A stretch of 64,000 nucleotides of DNA from Lonicera japonica (Eukaryota; Streptophyta; Magnoliopsida; Dipsacales; Caprifoliaceae), in the NCBI GenBank assembly GCA_021464415.1, contig CM038470.1, forward strand, positions 12,970,394 to 13,034,393, given 5' to 3'. Of the stretch, positions 1 to 11,994 are shown piece by piece. The position numbers and the translations under genes are program-made. Below the pieces are notes generated by a model. The model had not been told where the DNA came from. It did no database searches and saw only the letters and a list, made by a program, of their open reading frames with translations. Each line of letters starts with the position of its first letter. The first letter of the stretch is position 1.

Positions 1-1651
1 TAATGAGTTTTTTCTCTATAAGAGAAGAGATCTCAGTTTTGCAATATTCTAATAAAACAGAATTCATGTGAGCGGGTCTAGCTTTAGTAGAAATATCATT
101 TTCATTAAAATCTTCCTTATAAGGAAGGGGAACAATATGCTTCTTACGATCCCAAAAGGCAGTAGGAATATCACTACAAATTTCACGAATAATTTGTTCT
201 TGTAAATTTCTAATTAAGAGTTTTGTTTTAGGAGTATTAATTTGAAGATTTATATTCGTAATTTTAAAATCTTCCTGCAAATATTCTAAATGTTTTTCTT
301 TAAAAACAAGCTTATCTTTAATCTCATTAACTTCTTTAATACGAGGTTTAGTAATAAATCTAAATAAAATTTCTTTATTATCAAACTGTGTAACTACTCC
401 TTCCTCAGTTTTTGTGAAAAGTTCTATAAGTTTCAAAAAAGGAGTTCCTAATATAATTCTTTGGAATAAGTTTTTAACTAAAATAAAAGTACTCTTAATA
501 CACATGCCATCATTACAAACGTAGGCATTAGATAATTTAAATTTAATTTTAAGTTTATTTCCTCCAGCACTAGTCATAGACTCGGAAGTTTTTTCAAAAT
601 ACTTGGTAGGGACTAGACCTTCCCTAATGCAGTTCATATCAGCCCCTGTGTCCAGAAGGGCTATATCTTTTAGAATAAAATATTTATCTATAACAACAGT
701 GATATTTATATACCATTTTTGAATAATAATATTATCAATAAGATTAAGAAAGTTATCACTAGTATTTAGTACAATGTCTTGTGAAGAATTTTCAGTCGTA
801 ATAGTAGGAGGTTTTTCAAGAATAGAGAGACGGAGTTTAATATCTCTAACCTCAGTTTTCAAACTATTAATTTATGTTTTGATATCAAAAATAGTAACCT
901 CTTTTTCTGGGGTTTTATAAAAACTTTCAAGAATATTATGCAGATAATATGGTTATGTACTAGGAATAATGCTTTTCTCAGTTTTAAACGTGGTCAAGTA
1001 TTGCTCTATAAGTTTACGTTTGACGTTCGTATCCTCAACTTGATCTATAAGATCTAAAATAGACTGTTCTTCTTTAGTTAGAATATTAATACTAAGACCA
1101 TTAGTTTCTAATATAGCCTTATAATAATCAGTCTGTGATTTGCACTTGCAATCAGAATAAGACTCCGAATTATTGGTAGAAGCACCAGAAGGGGATTCAG
1201 ATCTAATGTTATTAACTTCTTCCTCTTCATTTTCTTCTTCATTATCACTAGGGTTTAATAAAACCGCCATAAGCTGCCTTTTAAGGCCTTCATCCGCTAT
1301 TTCACCAAGTTTTTGCTTAATTCAACACTTATTAGCATAGTGGCCAGCCTTGCCACATTTTCTACAAATAATTTGACTCATATTGGGCTTTTTATTTGGC
1401 CCAGACTTCCTATGAGGAGTCATTGAGGTAGAAGGTTGAGAGGTTTTCTTATGGGGTTTTTTACGCTTCTTGTGGTGTTTTCTAGTTCTATTAGAACTAT
1501 CTGTAGTCTTCTTGACTCTAGAATAAGGAATGCTAAGATCATAAGCAAACTGATCACAAAATTCTCCTATTTCCTTACGGCCAGTTAAATTTTGAGCCTT
1601 AAGTTGAACTTAATATCATTACATAGGGATAAGCCTTCAGCAATACATTCA
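1..1651 (-). pseudogene. Endogenous caulimovirid polyprotein, middle part: zinc knuckle, protease, start of reverse transcriptase (partial, broken)
   Basis: This continues the polyprotein that starts at 4258 and runs off the left edge. Seen: a basic stretch, then a CX2CX4HX4C zinc knuckle at 1325-1366, an acidic Glu/Asn-rich linker at 1190-1260, a retropepsin active site LLDTGAD near 640-660, and the entry into the reverse transcriptase (KKHIVPLPY near 130-160) at the window edge. Breaks: one or two frameshifts at about 1585-1650 and in-frame stops at 1322-1324, 953-955 and 872-874. Family knowledge: in Caulimoviridae the knuckle belongs to the capsid, the protease cuts the polyprotein and RT/RNase H copies pregenomic RNA. 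Inference: a dead, integrated copy. RT catalytic residues and RNase H would lie left of the window. The movement-protein domain in the adjoining ORF argues against an LTR retrotransposon. Confidence 0.82.
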
Positions 1652-4258
1652 CTAATATATAAGATAACCATAAGTATAATCCTTATAAGGGATAGAAGTA
1701 CCACCATGTTTTTTACTAATACGGTCTTTAACCTTTTGGGCAAATAGCGTAGGGAGACCGGCTATAAACTTTTCTTTCCAGAAGTCAGCATTAGCGTCTT
1801 CTCTTGTCATAACTTTTGATAGGAATACATCTTTATACCACCTAAAATGTGTCAAAGTTGGGAACTTTAAGTTTATTAATAAATCCTTATTTCTATCTAA
1901 TATGGTAGGGTGAGGACCTATAAAATGTTGCACAATAGCAGTGAGAAGAGAATAAACCGCATTTTCTTCGGCTTTAGGTTGAATTTGTGTAATATCCTGG
2001 CCGTGTTCATTTTTAGTGGTAACATTAATATTAACTATTTTAACAGAGTTTTTAATCTCACTTCTCTGACTATCAGTTAGAACGTTATCCCACCAGCCTC
2101 TTAGTTGGCCAGAAAATCCTGCAATCATAAATTCAGCAACACTTTTGTCGCTACTTCCACTAGCTTTACAAGCAGTACCATACATAGTCATTCTGTATAA
2201 CTGGGTTAATATTTGATATTCGGACATACCGTCAATATACCATTCATAAATGGTTTTGGCACTAAAATTAGCTATTTGATTAAAAGCAGCTTCTTCTTCT
2301 AAAAGCATATCTTGAGGAGTAGGGCGAGGGTAATAAGTCCTAGTGGGAGCTGTAGAGGTGGAAGTGTGATTTCTTCCAAAAGTTATTTTATTAAGATCTC
2401 CCTCCATAGCTAATAATTCTTTCTTAAATTGAGTAATATCAGAACAATCAGTCTCATACTCAGAGACATCCTCAGTTTGGGTAATAGGGAGAATTTGTTT
2501 TCCGTTAAATAAACAAAGTTTTTTGAGCTTCTCAGTGAGGCCTTCAACTATTTCTTTATTTTTGTCAGTGGTTTTAAACTTGTCAGTAATTTCTATAGCA
2601 GGTTTAATATAAGAGGTTTCTATCTTAGGCTTTTCTATAATAGGAATAGGCCTTTTCTCTTCTAAGGCTTGAACCTTTTCTAGGGTCTCCTCAATACGAG
2701 TTAATTGACTTACCATGGTTTGCATATGCAAGTTAGTATAATTGTTCTGCTTAATAACCTTGTTAAGATCATCAGGGCCTATATGAGGTGAAACTAACCT
2801 AATATTGGGCGTAAAAGTATTAGTTTCTAAAGTTTGGTTTTCTCCTACCTCTATTTTCAGAGCTTCAGTAAGAGGATAAAGAGATTGGACAATATTTCCA
2901 GAAACTGTTTTCCAATTTTTATAAAAGCTATCAATAGTACAAATATTAGGATAATCTCCCTCATAATTGCTATAAAACCATGTGACAAAAGGAATAACTT
3001 CTTCATATTCATCAATATGCTCATAAAATTTAGTTTTGAAATAGATCTTTTGTTCATCAGAAAATTCAGCAAAAAACCATTTTCTAAAATCCGAATATTT
3101 TTCTTGCATAAATTCTGCATTACAATCAGTCCTTTTATAAGAAAATTCGCTTTTTGTAATTACCATAATTTGTTTCATAGCAAAACCTAATTCTGACATA
3201 GTATCAGGTTCATTCTTCGAGGATTTAGAATAGACACTATGAGGAATATTTTGCTGAGAGTTAATAATTCCTTCAAATTGTAATTCATTTTCTTTAGTAC
3301 CAGAAACTCCTACTTCTTCTGGGGGGGGGGGGTTTCTAGGAATACTAGAATTAAGAGTAGGGGCTGGGGTATAAAATCTCTGGCTTTCAGAGTGAGAAAC
3401 CGAAGAAGGTCTTTTAGAAGAGGTTGATAACCTAGCAGTTTTATTATTATCAAATCTAACAATAACATCTCCATCGTCAAATTGAAGAATTTCTTCAATC
3501 TTTTTATTTTCAACAGGAGTTGGTGGAGCTGCGGCTTCTAAAATCCATTGCTCAGGTAACTCAATTTCATTCCATTTAATGGTTCTAGGCACCGCTATAT
3601 CAGATTTTAATAAATTGGTTTCAATAAGAGTAGTCTTACCTTTAGGATCATATCTTTTAGCATTAGGACTAAGGGTATTCATTACTTTATAATGAACTCT
3701 ATAAGTCACATTTAAAGGTTCACTTCCTTCTTTCAAATCATAACCACTCATTTGAATATTTAAAGTTAAAACATATAATAAATTTCTATCTGATAAAGAG
3801 ACAGAATAATCAGGGAAGCAGTTAAAATAAACTGGACCATCACACAAACTAGTTTGGATTATTCCTAATAAGGAATCTTTAAATTTATTATGTCTACAAT
3901 CACGTAAGGCAATTAATAAAGAGGTATTTAAACCTAGAGAAGTTAATGGTTTAATAGCGACTTGTATAAGACCAATATGCATATATTTATATTTATCTTT
4001 ATAACGCAAAATTTCATCTTCATGTAATAATTGCATATGATCAAGATTATTACCAACAGGAATAGTTTGTTCAATAGTTTTAATAGACATGGAAGAAATA
4101 AAATCAAACATTCTAGAATTATAAATTTTGTTTGGTTTAACCATAGGTAAATGCCAGTTTAACAATTTATTTTCTATATTAGAAAATTCGACATCATCTG
4201 TGTTCTTTATAAAAGAACTGGGAATATATTTAGAACGAGAAATAGATCTGCTCAACAT
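1652..4258 (-). CDS. Endogenous caulimovirid polyprotein, N-terminal part (movement protein and coat protein regions)
   Basis: An 868-codon open frame with ATG at 4256-4258. Residues about 45-205 look like a 30K-superfamily caulimovirid movement protein: an LLIALRDCRH segment at 114-123, a DGPVYFNCFPDYSVSL segment at 140-155 and a TYRVHYK strand at 185-191. A Ser/Pro-rich linker follows, containing a run of G on the plus strand near 3321-3332 that encodes prolines, then a short heptad-like helix around residue 520-545. A coat-type core with a GWWDN motif lies near residue 719. The frame ends at 1652 and related coding sequence continues in another frame, so this is part of a larger broken polyprotein. 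A movement protein at the N-terminus of one polyprotein also containing capsid, protease and RT resembles the petuvirus-like layout, but the genus is not settled here. Confidence 0.82.
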   Translation of the reverse strand: MLSRSISRSKYIPSSFIKNTDDVEFSNIENKLLNWHLPMVKPNKIYNSRMFDFISSMSIKTIEQTIPVGNNLDHMQLLHEDEILRYKDKYKYMHIGLIQVAIKPLTSLGLNTSLLIALRDCRHNKFKDSLLGIIQTSLCDGPVYFNCFPDYSVSLSDRNLLYVLTLNIQMSGYDLKEGSEPLNVTYRVHYKVMNTLSPNAKRYDPKGKTTLIETNLLKSDIAVPRTIKWNEIELPEQWILEAAAPPTPVENKKIEEILQFDDGDVIVRFDNNKTARLSTSSKRPSSVSHSESQRFYTPAPTLNSSIPRNPPPPEEVGVSGTKENELQFEGIINSQQNIPHSVYSKSSKNEPDTMSELGFAMKQIMVITKSEFSYKRTDCNAEFMQEKYSDFRKWFFAEFSDEQKIYFKTKFYEHIDEYEEVIPFVTWFYSNYEGDYPNICTIDSFYKNWKTVSGNIVQSLYPLTEALKIEVGENQTLETNTFTPNIRLVSPHIGPDDLNKVIKQNNYTNLHMQTMVSQLTRIEETLEKVQALEEKRPIPIIEKPKIETSYIKPAIEITDKFKTTDKNKEIVEGLTEKLKKLCLFNGKQILPITQTEDVSEYETDCSDITQFKKELLAMEGDLNKITFGRNHTSTSTAPTRTYYPRPTPQDMLLEEEAAFNQIANFSAKTIYEWYIDGMSEYQILTQLYRMTMYGTACKASGSSDKSVAEFMIAGFSGQLRGWWDNVLTDSQRSEIKNSVKIVNINVTTKNEHGQDITQIQPKAEENAVYSLLTAIVQHFIGPHPTILDRNKDLLINLKFPTLTHFRWYKDVFLSKVMTREDANADFWKEKFIAGLPTLFAQKVKDRISKKHGGTSIPYKDYTYGYLIY

Positions 4259-4443
4259 TTCAAGAGAAAAATTTAATAAACAGAAACAGTTACAAATGTA
4301 GTTTTTTTTGTTAGATTAAATATTTATATATATAATATTATGTATAATACTATATTTATTTTTTATTATATATATTTATATTATATATATAAATATTTAT
4401 TAGAAAAATATACTAATATATAAAAGAAAATTATATAATATAA

Positions 4444-4483
<40 letters not shown>

Positions 4484-4978
4484 GAGTTTGTATAAATTAT
4501 TATTGCATGTATGTTAATTTCATTACACTAATCTTGATATTTAAATAAAGGATTATATACTTTTCAAGTGCTTTGATGATTTAGGTACAAGACAAATGCT
4601 TCAAATAAGTTTATATCTATTATCATTATAAATTAAACATAAAATATTCACAATAAGCAAGGAAGCACAAATACATATTTTATATGATACAATACTACAC
4701 TAATTAGGGATATGACGAATCTTTAAAAATTAAGAATTTGATACTTAAAATTAAGACTTATTTTATAGATATATATATATATATAAAGAAGTATTAATTT
4801 TAATAAAATATATCAATTTATATCTATAAAAGTACAAATAATTTAAGTATTTTCTCTTTTTTTATGAAGATAGTCTAATCAATATATTTAACATCTATTA
4901 ATTTTTTTTTATAAATTTTTATAATAAATAAATATAGATAATAATGTATATACATTTCGTGAATAAATAATACGGAAC
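4259..4978. other. AT-rich spacer with microsatellites
   Basis: No gene is visible. It lies upstream of the caulimovirid ATG and may hold viral leader or host DNA. It contains a (TTA)n run at about 4445-4481 and a (TA)n run at about 4771-4785. I found no convincing terminal inverted repeat for the CACTA element that follows. Confidence 0.5.
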
Positions 4979-7900
4979 ATGAATAAGAGTTGGATGCAGT
5001 GTTGCAGAGGTTCGAATCCTTTTATTTTGAGGGTACTCAAATTCTTAGAGTTTGTAATACAAAATATTAATGAACCAACTGGATTGTACAAGTGTCCCTG
5101 CACAAAGTGTCGCAACCATAAACAACGGCTTAATGTGAATGAAATGTATAAGCACATGACCAGTAATGGTATTATGGAGGAGTATACTATTTGGGATCAA
5201 CACGGTGGAGCTTCAAACATACCTTCGTTATGGAACCAAATGGATGTATATCTACAGAATTTGGCTTCTTCTCGTAGTAGTGTCGATCCTTCCATAAACC
5301 CCACTATGAAAATTCTGGGCGATGCTTTTCCATTTCGTGAATCTTATAATACAACTTTTGTTAATGGTGTAAATGATGTTAATACCGGAGTTCATGTTGA
5401 CCCTATTGCCAAAGCTGTTATGGACAAATATAACAGGCTTTTAACAGAAGCACATACTCCACTATACGAGGGTAGTAATGAGACTGTGTTGGGTTCCATT
5501 CTTAAATGGATGCAGATCAAACTAAAGCATAGAATTTCAGACAAATGCTACAATGAATGGTGTCTGCACAGAAAAAAATCTATTACATCCCAGAAACAAG
5601 TACCCTGAATCATACGCACGAGTAAAAAAGACCCTAAAGAATATCGGTATGGGTTATGAGGTCATCCATGCATGCTATTATGGCTGCTTCTTGTTTTACA
5701 AAGAAAGTTCAAAGCTACAAGAATGTCTTATTTGTAAAGAGTTAAGATGAATACATTATGAGGACAGTAAACCGATTCCCAGGAAAACGGTTCATTACTT
5801 CCCTTCAACGTCGAGATTGCAGCGTCTATACATGTCTCCATACACTACAAAGGAAATGCGGTGGCATGTGGAAAGGATTGTAGATCCTGATTATCTCAAA
5901 TACTTTGTAGATGGGGAAGCATGGAAAGATTTTGACAGGTTATATCCTTAATTTGTATATGACTTTAGAAATGTGCGCATCGGTCTAGCAATTGACAGGT
6001 TCAGTCCTTTTGGAGTTACGACTCTGTCCCACAGCACTTGGCCTATTGTTGTGATGCATTACAATTTTCCTCCTTCAATTTGTATGAAAAAGGCATTTAA
6101 CATACTAGTCAGGTTAAAATCCAGTCCTAAATCTCCGGGAAAGTGTCTCAATGTGTTTATGAGACCACTGATCGATGAGCTGAAGGTGTTGTCGGATACG
6201 GGTGTTTGGAGTTGGGATTAACATAAGAATGAGGCATTCTTGATGAAAGCAGCAGTGATGTGCACCATTCGTGACTTTCCAGGATTAGGGATGTTGGGAG
6301 GCATTCAGACTAAAGGGTACAAGGCATGTCCTATATGTTTGGACGATATTGATGCAGCCCATAATAATTCCAGGATGTCATACTAGGGCGCACGTAGATG
6401 GTTATGTGAGGATCACTGTATGCGGACTGAAGCAAATAGGTTTAATGGGAAGGCCGAGTTCAGAGCTGCCCCAAAAACTCGATATGCGAGTGAAGTTTTC
6501 AAAGCTACCATCTTTCATCAATACCCTGTGCTGAGTTTGCATCCGGGCTTCAAACAGATACAGTGTAAAAAGAAACTATGTCAAACTCACGTCAGTATAT
6601 TTTAGGCGCTGCCTTACTGGAAACAATCGAGAATGAGACATGCCTTAGATATCATGCATATTGAAAAGAATGCGCGTTACAATGATTTCGAAACTGTTCT
6701 AGCTCTAGAAAAAAAGAATAAGGACGATGCAAAAGCTCGTGGGACTCTAGAAAAAATGGGGATACGCAAACGACTTTGGGTAAAAAAAAGGGTCCTTAAG
6801 CAAAACGTCAATTCCTCAGGCAGATTACATAGTGGACCTTGAGATCGGAGCGATATATTTGAATGGATTGGTGCTACTAACTATCCAAGAGGTTATGCGG
6901 AAAGCCTGAAGAATAAGGTCAATGCGTCTGATAAAAAGTTTTATGGATTGAAAACTCACGACTACCGTGTATTGCTTCAACGTCTTTTTCCAGTGGTTAT
7001 CCGAGCATATTTGTTAGACTATGTCGTTGATCCACTGGTAGAGTTGTCCAGATTCTTTCAGATGTTATGTGCCCGAGAGTTGAAGAAATCGGACGTCCTT
7101 TAAATGCAGCAAGATATTGTCATGATTCTTTGCAAACTAGAGAGGATTTTTCCCTCAGCTTTCTTTACCATCATGGTCCATCTCATGATTCACCTTCCTA
7201 AACAGGGCCTGCTTACCAGTCTTGTACATTTTACCTGGATGTTTCCCATAGAAAGGTAACTCGGAGCTAACATTGTAAATTCATGATACTATATAATTGT
7301 CTATATTTGTACTAACTATGTAATTTTACAGACAACTCATGGACTATAAGAAGTTTGTAAAGAACACACGTTTTTCAAAGGGGTGTATTACTGAGCAGTA
7401 CATTATGCATGAGTGTGTGACGTATATAATTTATATCTGGGTGATCCTAACGCCCCACAAGATGCAGTTATCTCCGATGCACCTCGATGGAATATCTCTG
7501 TTGTTTCTGACCTTGTGATGCCCAATGGTTAAGTTGCAAATGTCGGATTAAGTAGAGCAGAACTTGTAGTGGCTCACTAGTGTGTGATGAAACAGAACTA
7601 TTCATTTAAAGTCACTGAGCTGAACTGCGAAAAAGAGCTCTACACGTGACTGATGAGGATGATGAACAGCGTATTCAGAACTTTCATCCATATTTCCATC
7701 ATTGGGTAGACAGTCACCCTTAATTTACTTATATTTTCCACATGTATATTACATTGCACTAATGTTCCATATTATTTTCTAGATGTTTTACCTGCAAAGT
7801 ATCGGTAATCCTCATTACAAGCAAGAACTACACCTTTTGGTAGGTCGACCTCGGAGTTACACCATCTATTCATAATGCGATGTAAACGGCATCAAGTTTG

Positions 7901-8510
7901 TCACATGGCAGCAGACCAGAACCGAAAGACTTAGAATAGTGGAGTGATGGTAGTAGCAGATGACATCCCATACTATGGGATTCTTAAGGCAGTTGTCAAG
8001 CTAAAGTATGCAGAAGGCATGTCGGTGGTGTTGTTTAAGTGTAAATGGTACAACACTGACCCTGAAGATCTCGATAGCACAAAATTAAATCATGGTCTTT
8101 TGTCAGTGAAAACTTCGACCAGTTGGTATGAAGATAGACCATTTATTCTTGCCAAGACGGCAAGACAAGTGTTTTATGTAAATGATCCGTTGGCAGGTGC
8201 GAATTGAAAAGTCGTTTATGTGATATCACACAGAGGTACGTACAGTGATAGCACACTTGCAAGGGATGAAACCGCGACTCCACAGTTTGAAGTACAAGAA
8301 CCCTATCAAAAGCATCACACGACTTACATTCCTATCTCTGGTTTCACCATCGAACTTGATAATCTACCACGAGTGGTTATTCCTGATGATGATGACGACG
8401 ACGACGACGACGATGATAAGGACGATGCAGAAGGGTTTAACAATGACATCTTAAACGATGATGAGAACGGTGAGGATAACAATGAGGACGATGATGATGA
8501 TGATGATTGA
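4979..8510 (+). pseudogene. CACTA (En/Spm) TNP2-type transposase, decayed
   Basis: Broken pieces appear in the order of a plant CACTA transposase. At 5060-5220 there is a transposase-associated domain (YKCPCTKCRNHK, then a GIMEEYTIWDQHG stretch). At 5630-6600 the TNP2 body includes KACPICL and a Cys/His region. At 6633-6675 there is MRHALDIMHIEKN. At 6940-7255 a DUF4218-like block contains GLKTHDYRVLLQRL and FFTIMVHLMIHLP, and at 7944-8205 a DUF4216-like block ends in FYVNDPLAG. The tail is an Asp-rich stretch at 8385-8510. Many stops and shifts separate the pieces, for example at 5748, 5949, 6219 and 6842. Family knowledge: TNP2 cuts CACTA ends with a 3-bp target duplication. An intron is suggested at about 7256-7331. 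The copy is non-functional. Confidence 0.85.
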
Positions 8511-8935
8511 CTTGTTCCAATTTGTAATTCCTTATATCGATTTCACTATTGCTGTAACAAACAAATAAATAATATTTTTTAGCCTTTTTATTATTATTAT
8601 TATTGTTGTTATTGTTGTTGCTATTATGTAAAAGATAAATAAAAAGAAGTATAGGTCAATTGATGGATTATTTAAATAGAAAATTAGGATTTGGCTCAAG
8701 ATTTCAAGAGTTTCTTTAATATAACTATATTTTTAGTTTTATTTTTGTTTAATATTTACGTCTAATATATCTTATAGGTGCTCCAAATTTAATATTTTAT
8801 AGTTACTGTAAGTGAACTTCTTCTTAATTTTTTTAGTATATATTTATTGTAAGACCATTAATAATTATCAAAGTTATCTTTGGGCTAAAAACAAAAAGGC
8901 CCTTATTTAAAACAAAAAATGAAAAAAAAATATTT
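8511..8935. other. AT-rich spacer
   Basis: No gene is seen between the CACTA transposase remnant and the CTTAAG repeat cluster. It holds an imperfect (ATT)/(GTT) run at about 8588-8625. Confidence 0.4.
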
Positions 8936-9018
8936 TCACTTAAGTGATTGATATTGATCAATGTCAATCGCTTAAATAATTCTTAAGTGACTGACTATAT
9001 ATACCTGCATCGCTCAAG
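8936..9018. repeat. Cluster of CTTAAG(C/T)GACTGA-type motifs (candidate subterminal or promoter repeats)
   Basis: Three or four copies of a short motif occur in both orientations: CACTTAAGTGATTGA at 8938-8952, TCAATCGCTTAA at about 8964-8975, CTTAAGTGACTGAC at about 8981-8994 and a weaker ATCGCTCAAG near 9010. The same motif forms a dense array at 20332-20750. CACTA elements carry short transposase-binding repeats inside both ends, and in En/Spm they lie just upstream of the promoter, as here. The role is inferred. Confidence 0.6.
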
Positions 9019-9362
9019 GCAATATTTTTTAGCAAAATATTTAGCGGGCATCTTTCCCTCTAAATCCCCAAAAATAAGTGAACTCCCGCGCTTAGCTTTT
9101 CCCAAAAAAACGAAATTCCCTTAATTTTTTTCATTCTCTTCTCCCCACTCTGTCTCTTACCTCCCCCAAACCTTACTCGCTTAGCTTCGGCAGCCATTGC
9201 TCCTCTCTCTCTCACTTTAAACTTTCTCTACTCTCTCTAGCCTTGTTAACTATCCCCTTCATCTTATCTGTATGATCAAAGCCCTAAACGGACAAATTTT
9301 CAGTCTGTAGCACACTATCAAGAGATATAACCCCTCACTGGAAATGCATTTGAAAACCAAAG
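8990..9362 (+). promoter_or_regulatory. Putative promoter (TATA box) and pyrimidine-rich 5' leader exon
   Basis: A TATATATAC box lies at about 8994-9002, directly after the CTTAAG motif cluster. Downstream is a CT-rich stretch (9120-9240) typical of plant 5' untranslated leaders. A possible donor site follows at about 9363 (AAAG then GTAATT). I infer that it drives the transcript carrying the captured exons and the TNPA-like gene; expression is not shown. Confidence 0.45.
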
Positions 9363-9805
9363 GTAATTTATGTTCGTTTTTAATTCGCAACTATTTTTTG
9401 TTAACTCATATTATTGTGTAATATGTACATCTGTATCGAGGGTATTTTCTTTGTGTCCCGTTTCTCTCACACATTCTTCTTCTGTTTTGATTTGAATCGG
9501 GTTTATTTGATGTGTTGATTTGAATCGAGTCTATTTGATGTGTTTATTTGATTTGAGAAATAATAAACAAGATAAATGAGCAAGAACACTAAGTTTTTGT
9601 GGTGTAAGAGTAAATTGGTTAATACATCATCAACTACCATAAGATCCCTGTCATAATTTGTTCTCTTTATATATTTATTGGTTTGGCTCATTATTTCTAG
9701 TTAAAATTTGAGATATTTTTTCCTTCCTTTTTTGAGTACTGAAAATTAAGATCTTGATACTATGTGTATTTCTTATAATTTGTATATATATATGTATGCA
9801 TGTAT

Positions 9806-10648
9806 CAGTGTTTTGAATAGCGTAACATAGCGCGCTATAGCACAAATTTTTGCCCAAACGCTATGTAGCGTGCTTAGAATAGTGTAGGGAACGAAAAGCG
9901 TGGGTGTTTTGCCGAGCTGGCATGATATATGCTATTCACGCTTTTTGGAGAAAACGTTTGCAATTTGGGAAGAATGGAAAGCTAGGTCAAAAAAATTTAG
10001 TTAAGTTATTAAGGCTTAGCTCGTTGTATTATCCTCCAGCCATTGACTCTCCCAGCACGTTGTCTCTCCTCTGATCTCCTCTCTCCAACGTCGTCTCTCC
10101 TCTATTCTTCTTTCTTACTGGTTGTTCGTCGTTGCTGCTGCTTCTCGTCTCTCCTCTGTTCTCTTCTCTCACTGGTCGTTCATCGTTGCTGCTTCTTCTC
10201 CTTTGTTCGTTCGTTTGCTGCTTCTTCTCCTTCTCTGTTCGTTCGTTCGGCTGCTGCTCTGTTCGTTCGTTTGTCGTTGCTGCTGTCTCTCCTTATGTTT
10301 CTTGAGCCCTAGCCTCATTTTATTTTGTTTGTTCAGCCTGGACTGTTTTATTTTGTTTAGGGTTGAAGTGCTGAACCTACTGTTTTGTTTATTGGCTGAA
10401 CCCTAGACTCATTTTATTTGGTGGTTGAACCTACTCTTGTTTTACTTGAACAATGACTATAAATTCTAAAAAGGAATTTTTGTGTTATTGTTATTTGAAG
10501 TGTTTTAATGAATTTTTACTAATGTTATTTAGTATAATATTTTTTTTTATTATTACGCTATTGGAGTCCCGAATAGCTTACGCTATTTGCACTACGCGCT
10601 TCCAGAACCAAAACTCTATTGCTCGCGCTGTCGCTATTTAAAACATTG
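9806..10648. mobile_element. Non-autonomous hAT-like element with near-perfect 8-bp TSD
   Basis: The element starts CAGTGTTTTGAATAGCG and its other end, read inverted, starts CAATGTTTTAAATAGCG. The flanks are gcatgtat (9798-9805) and gtatgtat (10649-10656), 7 of 8 matching. CAGTG ends with 8-bp duplications are hAT hallmarks. The interior holds a CT-rich stretch at 10040-10300 with short imperfect repeats built on TCGTTCGTTGCTGCT. No transposase is seen. It sits in what looks like an intron of the captured-gene transcript. Confidence 0.8.
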
Positions 10649-11318
10649 GTATGTATACATAGTCAAAGCCTAAAGAGTAGAATTCATTCTCTCTAAAAAA
10701 GAAAGGGTTTTTTATTTGAAAGAATAAATAGATTAATTTTTTCATGAAAATTGTAAAGATAGATCTCAATGGCCGGAAATGATTTACTAAATTTTGTCAC
10801 AAAATTCAATCTGAAGTATTATTGTTTTATTTCCTGGGCACCCATATCCAATATTTTTAAGAAATTTTGAGTCGCTGCACCCGCATTCATGCTTCTTCAT
10901 AGACTTATTGCACACGGTAAGGTAATCTTATTGAAAAAAATCAGAGTTAAATACCTTATATAAGATTACAAGCTCCATTAAAAGTCGATTTCCAGTTTAC
11001 TATACTCCAGTTTTGTAGACTTTTGAGACAAAATTTCGGCCTTTAGATTAATATCATTCTCAAAAGGTGGAGAGTTTCTCAATTTTTATGTATGCTCAAC
11101 CTTAAAGATCAAGGAAATTATTGATTTATGCAAGATCTCGACCTACTTGTAGTCTTTTACTTACCTTTTCCCCTAAAAACAATTTAATCCAGATAAGATC
11201 AGCTTATACAAATCCTTGGTTGTTTGGCATATATTTTTCTCAAAAAATTTCGTTGGTTTTTCTGAGATTTGGCTTCTTTTGGTGCAATAACAATTTTGAT
11301 TTTTTTCTCGCGGTACAG
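10649..11318. other. Intron-like spacer
   Basis: No coding signal or repeat is recognised. It ends with a good acceptor site (GGTACAG at 11312-11318) before the golgin-like exon. Confidence 0.4.
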
Positions 11319-11423
11319 ATAGAGCAATACAAAGCAGAAATCAAGAGGCTTCAAGAATCAGAGGCACAAATTAAAGCACTATCTGTTAATTATACAACTT
11401 TATTGAAGGAAAAAGAGCTACTT
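11319..11423 (+). pseudogene. Captured exon of a golgin-like coiled-coil protein
   Basis: An open segment of 35 codons follows an acceptor site (GGTACAG, 11312-11318) and precedes a possible donor near 11424. Its product reads as a coiled coil: IEQYKAEIKRLQESEAQ, then IKALSVNYTTLLKEKE. The latter phrase is close to what I remember of the plant GRIP-domain golgin candidates GC3/GC4, which tether vesicles at the Golgi. Only one exon is present, without GRIP domain or flanking exons, so it is a gene fragment and not a gene. It lies between a possible promoter at 8.99 kb and PrmA-like exons in the same orientation, the pattern expected of host-exon capture by a CACTA element. The family name is from memory and needs a protein search. 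Confidence 0.6.
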
Positions 11424-11649
11424 GTGTGTAACTTAGTATGCTTGCCTCATATATTACTCTTAGTATCACTGCATGGTTTATCATGGTAATGGTTTTAAAA
11501 ATCTAGAAAACTATTGGTATTCGAGTGGCAACAATTTCACAGACTAAGTATACCTTCTTTTTTTGGAGAGTAGACCGAAGATAATATATTACAATAAATG
11601 ATATCACTTAGAATAGGACTAGCAATACATATTTCACAACCAACTAAAA

Positions 11650-11711
11650 GAATACAAAAATGAAGTTACAGATGGACTTTTGGTTTTACCCGAATGGAGA
11701 ACTCCCAACAG
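11650..11711 (+). pseudogene. Captured PrmA-like methyltransferase fragment, exon a
   Basis: Frame reading EVTDGLLVLPEWRTP, ending at a donor site (A then GTAAGC, 11712). In ribosomal protein L11 methyltransferase-like proteins a VPEWRTP phrase stands just before the conserved NIILNPGLAFG motif, which is exactly what the next captured exon encodes. The exon start is approximate. The phase across the putative intron 11712-11994 is preserved (split Asn codon). Confidence 0.65.
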
Positions 11712-11994
11712 TAAGCTATACTTGGTTATTTGATTTCGCAGCTTCAGTGCAATTAATAGACTGTTCTGCCCCAAGACTAATTTTCATTTTGATTCCTTTA
11801 AAATTTATCAATCATTTGGATTGGTTAGTTAATTCAATTTATGTAGCTATGCTTACTTATTCTTTATCTGCATCCTTATTAACTGTGTTATGCTTCTTTC
11901 ACATTATAGACAATATAAAGCTTGGTTTTTGCCTCACAAGATCAATTTTTATACACGGCATATTCAAAATTTTGTTAATTTGTTTTGCTGAAAG

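Noticed and set aside
4690..4705. TACTACACTAATTAG as the 5' end paired with the 26170 terminus
   Set aside because: Similarity stops after nine bases and none of the TATGACAGTT-type repeats follow.
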